Of a stretch of 64,000 nt of DNA, positions 61,371 through 64,000 are shown piece after piece. The translations under genes and the position numbers were made by a program. The notes beneath the pieces were generated by a model. The model worked only from the letters and a program-made list of their open reading frames with translations. It had not been told where the DNA came from and searched no databases. Within the stretch, counting starts at the first letter, position 1, and each line of letters begins with the position of its first letter. The stretch comes from Saprospiraceae bacterium (GTDB taxonomy: Bacteria > Bacteroidota > Bacteroidia > Chitinophagales > Saprospiraceae), in the NCBI GenBank assembly GCA_029263015.1, contig JAJCYI010000027.1:1-64000 (forward strand). The letters run 5' to 3'.

Positions 61371-62219
61371 ATGAAATTTAGAAACGTTTACAAACTATTT
61401 GCGCTCCTCGTACTTTTTGTCACATTGCAGAGCCGTTCTACTGGCCCAGGCAGCACCCAAAACCTCCAGGTCACTGGCGCCCCCGGCAGTACAGGGAACA
61501 CTGGAACATGCGCAAATAATGGTTGCCATTCCTCTGGATCATTCGACCCAAGCCTTGCCATTCAATTATTGGATGGAGTGAATGCCGTCACCAGTTACCA
61601 AGCGGGTAAAACCTATATGCTGAAAGTTAGCCTTAGCGCTGCCAATGGCACACCAAACAGATATGGTTTCCAAGCCGTTTCACTTGATGGCAGTGATGCC
61701 CAAGCAGGAGCATGGGGAGACCTTGGATCTGGAAAACAAATGGTGACCCTGAGTAACAGAACCTATGCTGAACACAGTACCCCTTCTGCTGCTGATGTTT
61801 TTGAAATGGAGTGGGTCGCCCCTACAGTAGGCACTGGTGACATTACTTTTTATTCAGCAGGCATTGCTTCCAACAACAATGGCAATCCAACTGGAGATGG
61901 CATGGCGAACAATTCAATTATTATTGAAGAAGAATTTGTCAACAGTGTTTTATCCTCAAATAAGGAAAAAGCCAGTTTGAAAGTTCTTCCCAACCCAGTC
62001 CATGAAACCTTGAATTTGCAGATCAATAGCTTCATCACTGGCCAGTTCAATGTCAGGATCATGGATGTGATGGGCAGGGTAGTAAGCCAAACGCCTGCCA
62101 GTGTACAGGTTGGGCAGCAGGTTACTACCGTTGAGGTAAACCACCTGACTCCAGGAATGTATATTGTACAGCTTTGTGGTTCAGGCCATTTGGCTGCGGT
62201 GCAGATGTTGAAGGATTGA
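61371..62219 (+). CDS. Secreted choice-of-anchor-V-like protein with T9SS tail
   Basis: A 282-residue exported protein; the start at 61371 is chosen over a CTT-flanked TTG six bases upstream. A signal peptide precedes GSTQNLQVTGAPGSTGNTGT. The mature start contains CANNGCHSSGSFDPS, a cysteine/histidine motif like those of choice-of-anchor V domains, and then a reelin/spondin-like beta domain (YQAGKTYMLKVSLSAANGTP, RYGFQAVSLDGSDAQAGAW, FEMEWVAPTVGTGDITFYSA). The C-terminal 80 residues (LKVLPNPVHETLNLQINSFI...GMYIVQLCGSGHL) are a type A T9SS domain. The CX4CH motif could bind haem covalently, but family members are not shown to do so. Function unknown. Confidence 0.85.
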   Translation: MKFRNVYKLFALLVLFVTLQSRSTGPGSTQNLQVTGAPGSTGNTGTCANNGCHSSGSFDPSLAIQLLDGVNAVTSYQAGKTYMLKVSLSAANGTPNRYGFQAVSLDGSDAQAGAWGDLGSGKQMVTLSNRTYAEHSTPSAADVFEMEWVAPTVGTGDITFYSAGIASNNNGNPTGDGMANNSIIIEEEFVNSVLSSNKEKASLKVLPNPVHETLNLQINSFITGQFNVRIMDVMGRVVSQTPASVQVGQQVTTVEVNHLTPGMYIVQLCGSGHLAAVQMLKD

Positions 62220-62236
62220 ATGTTGATTACCATTAA

Positions 62237-62300
62237 CCGGTCGGACTGCCTGAGCGGCGGTCCGTTCGGAAAAGTCTTGCTGTAATATGGCAGGACTTTT
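62237..62300 (+). terminator. Double hairpin terminator
   Basis: CCGGTCGGACTGCC (62237-62250) pairs imperfectly with GGCGGTCCGTTCGG (62256-62269). Immediately after, AAAAGTCTTGC (62270-62280) pairs with GCAGGACTTTT (62290-62300) with one G-U pair and runs into TTGTTTTT. The second stem is a standard intrinsic terminator. Confidence 0.85.
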
Positions 62301-62433
62301 TGTTTTTAAAATTGTCCTTACATTTTACTATAACAACTTTTGCATTTTACTTACGTTTTTCTATTCAGATATTTGCAATGTGGCCTTATTCATGCCCATT
62401 CCTATTTCCAGATCAAACATCAACACAGATAAC

Positions 62434-64000
62434 ATGCGATATTTTTTTTATTTGATAGTTATGCTCTCCTTGCCTGCCCTATCTTTTGGCCAAGATACCA
62501 AGTTAGCACAGCAATATTACCAGGATGGAGAATTTGAAAAGGCGGCAGTTTTGTATAAAAAACTTTACAATGCCCAAAACCGGAACGACTATTATTTCGA
62601 CCGCTACATTGAGTGTTTGCTTTCCACCGAAGCCTATACCGATGCCGAAAAGGCTCTTCAGGATGAATTAAAAAGCAATCCGAAAAACATTCGCATGTAT
62701 GTCCTGTACGGTAATGTTTACGAACGGCAATTCAAAGAAGTCGAAGCGGAAGAACAGTTTCAAAAAGCTATCAAGAAAATGTCGGCTGACCAATATGAAA
62801 TAACCCGGCTGGCAAGCACTTTCAGTAAACTGACCAAATACGACCTCGCCATTCAGACCTACGAGAAAGGGAGTGTACTCATAAAAGACCGCCAAGTTTT
62901 TGCCTTTAATCTTGCCGAACTGTACCGCCGGAAAGGGGACATCATAAAAATGATTGAGAACTATCTTTCGACCCTGGCAGCTTACCGGGAGCGGCTCAAA
63001 ACAGTTGAACGGCAGCTTCAGCGATATCTGATAACCGACGAAGATTATTTAGAACTCCAAACGCAACTTTACACACGTGTCCAGGACAACCCCAATGCTT
63101 ATCAGTTCGTGGAACTGTTGCAATGGAGTTTTGTCCAGAAAAAAGATTATAAAAACGCACTGCGCCAGGCTAGGTCTTTGGATAAAAGGCTCGGCGAAAA
63201 CGGCGCCCGAGTGTTCCAATTGGCAACCATCGCATTTAATGGTAAAGATTACGATGCCGCAGTCAAGGCTTTTGATTATATTGTGGAAGAACACGGTACT
63301 ACCTCCTCATTTTATTTAGATTCCAAACGTGAATCCCTGCGGGCACGTCGCAACAAATTAGTGGAGGGCTATTCTTATACAGAACCCGAACTCCGGGAAA
63401 TTGAAAATGCTTATGAAGTGTTCTTGGATGAATTTGGCCGAAACAAAACAACGGCTACTATTATTGCCGAGTTGGCCAACCTAGAAGCATTTTACCTGAA
63501 GGATCTTGACAAAGCAATTGACCTTTTGAATGAAATGATCAACTATCCAGCGATCAATGTCAAAATACAATCAGAGGGTAAAATCAGCTTGGGTGATTTT
63601 TACCTCATGAAGGAAGAAATTTGGGAAGCCACGTTACTCTACTCACAGGTTGATAAAATTTATACGAACGATCATCTTGGCCATGTGGCTCGTTTTAAAA
63701 ATGCCAAACTGTCCTATTACAATGGTGATTTTCAATGGGCGCAATCACAATTTGATGTCCTAAAATCTGCTACCTCGAAGCTCGTCGCCAATGATGCGCT
63801 CGACCTATCGGTGTTCATCATGGACAACCTCGGCCTCGACACGACCGATAAGGCACTTCGACTCTATGCTGAGTCTGACCTGTTGACTTTCCAAAACCGT
63901 TTTGATGATGCTTTCGCAAAATTGGATTCATTGGTGTCGCTGTTCCCAGAACATTCTTTGGAAGACGACGTGCTCTACGCCCGTGCGGCGGTACACATGA
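62434..64000 (+). CDS. Secreted TPR protein, 3' end beyond the window
   Basis: An open frame of at least 522 codons that runs off the window. It starts MRYFFYLIVMLSLPALSFGQ, a signal peptide, then DTKLAQQYYQDGEFEKAAVLYKKLY. TPR and TPR-like helical pairs continue throughout (AEKALQDELKSNPKNIRMYV, LAIQTYEKGSVLIKDRQVFAFNLAELYRRKGD split over two helices, AIDLLNEMINYPAINVK). Such long periplasmic TPR proteins are common in Bacteroidota and probably act as scaffolds. An upstream GATATTTG near 62368 could be a -7 box. The C-terminus and any sorting domain cannot be seen. Confidence 0.85.
   Translation, partial: MRYFFYLIVMLSLPALSFGQDTKLAQQYYQDGEFEKAAVLYKKLYNAQNRNDYYFDRYIECLLSTEAYTDAEKALQDELKSNPKNIRMYVLYGNVYERQFKEVEAEEQFQKAIKKMSADQYEITRLASTFSKLTKYDLAIQTYEKGSVLIKDRQVFAFNLAELYRRKGDIIKMIENYLSTLAAYRERLKTVERQLQRYLITDEDYLELQTQLYTRVQDNPNAYQFVELLQWSFVQKKDYKNALRQARSLDKRLGENGARVFQLATIAFNGKDYDAAVKAFDYIVEEHGTTSSFYLDSKRESLRARRNKLVEGYSYTEPELREIENAYEVFLDEFGRNKTTATIIAELANLEAFYLKDLDKAIDLLNEMINYPAINVKIQSEGKISLGDFYLMKEEIWEATLLYSQVDKIYTNDHLGHVARFKNAKLSYYNGDFQWAQSQFDVLKSATSKLVANDALDLSVFIMDNLGLDTTDKALRLYAESDLLTFQNRFDDAFAKLDSLVSLFPEHSLEDDVLYARAAVHM

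Overview
The window looks like a chromosomal segment of a Bacteroidota bacterium, most likely of the Saprospiraceae (Lewinella/Haliscomenobacter-like). Evidence: a SusC/SusD outer-membrane pair; several secreted proteins with type IX secretion (T9SS) C-terminal sorting domains, including a 2119-residue protein with a gliding-motility-type (CHU_C) tail; LytTR two-component signalling; caspase-fold proteins fused to WD40 or TPR repeats; lipoboxes; TAnnTTTG-type promoter boxes; and the general lack of Shine-Dalgarno sequences. I see no rRNA, tRNA, CRISPR array, integrase or complete insertion sequence.

Layout. 0-3.7 kb: a small secreted protein and a secreted arylsulfotransferase-like protein, then a long AT-rich gap. 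3.7-9.5 kb: lipoprotein-SusC-SusD uptake operon. 9.8-12.9 kb: an AT-rich block with two envelope proteins and an ATPase/PIN-like pair that resembles a two-gene defence module. 13-19 kb: a propeller-amidohydrolase, a zinc alcohol dehydrogenase and an FAD oxidase. 19.1-19.4 kb: a miniature transposon inserted in an older inverted repeat. 19.4-22.4 kb: a cyclase-TPR regulator and an SGNH hydrolase. 22.5-26.7 kb: two secreted proteins and a metallophosphoesterase with C-terminal repeats. 27-30.2 kb: TPR histidine kinase plus LytTR regulator. 30.3-38.7 kb: amidohydrolase, FecR-like repeat protein, caspase-TPR, M48-TPR peptidase, and an AT-rich GNAT/HTH toxin-antitoxin-like pair bracketed by a duplicated gene end. 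38.9-47.6 kb: PMT-type glycosyltransferase, leucine-rich-repeat T9SS protein, WD40-caspase. 47.8-54 kb: housekeeping-type genes (polyphosphate glucokinase, two cyclophilins, LolC/E-like permease, MDR oxidoreductase). 54.3-64 kb: the giant CHU_C protein, a choice-of-anchor-V-like T9SS protein and the 5' part of a TPR protein.

The coding content is mostly ordinary for this lineage; the most unusual signal is between genes. (1) Four long imperfect palindromes with unrelated arms share an apical core close to GCATAGCnnnGCTAYGG; a fifth is weaker, and two sites hold half copies. (2) At nine or more places, different 7-bp tandem repeats sit directly against a start or stop codon, in one case apparently removing the ATG of a LolC/E-type permease. 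(3) Three direct repeats with an exact 21-bp period, close to the LytTR-site consensus, lie upstream of the metallophosphoesterase promoter next to a LytTR regulator gene. (4) A 156-bp miniature transposon has 9-bp target duplications that can be verified because it splits a palindrome. These observations were read by eye from the sequence. Functional statements rest on family resemblance and no search was run.
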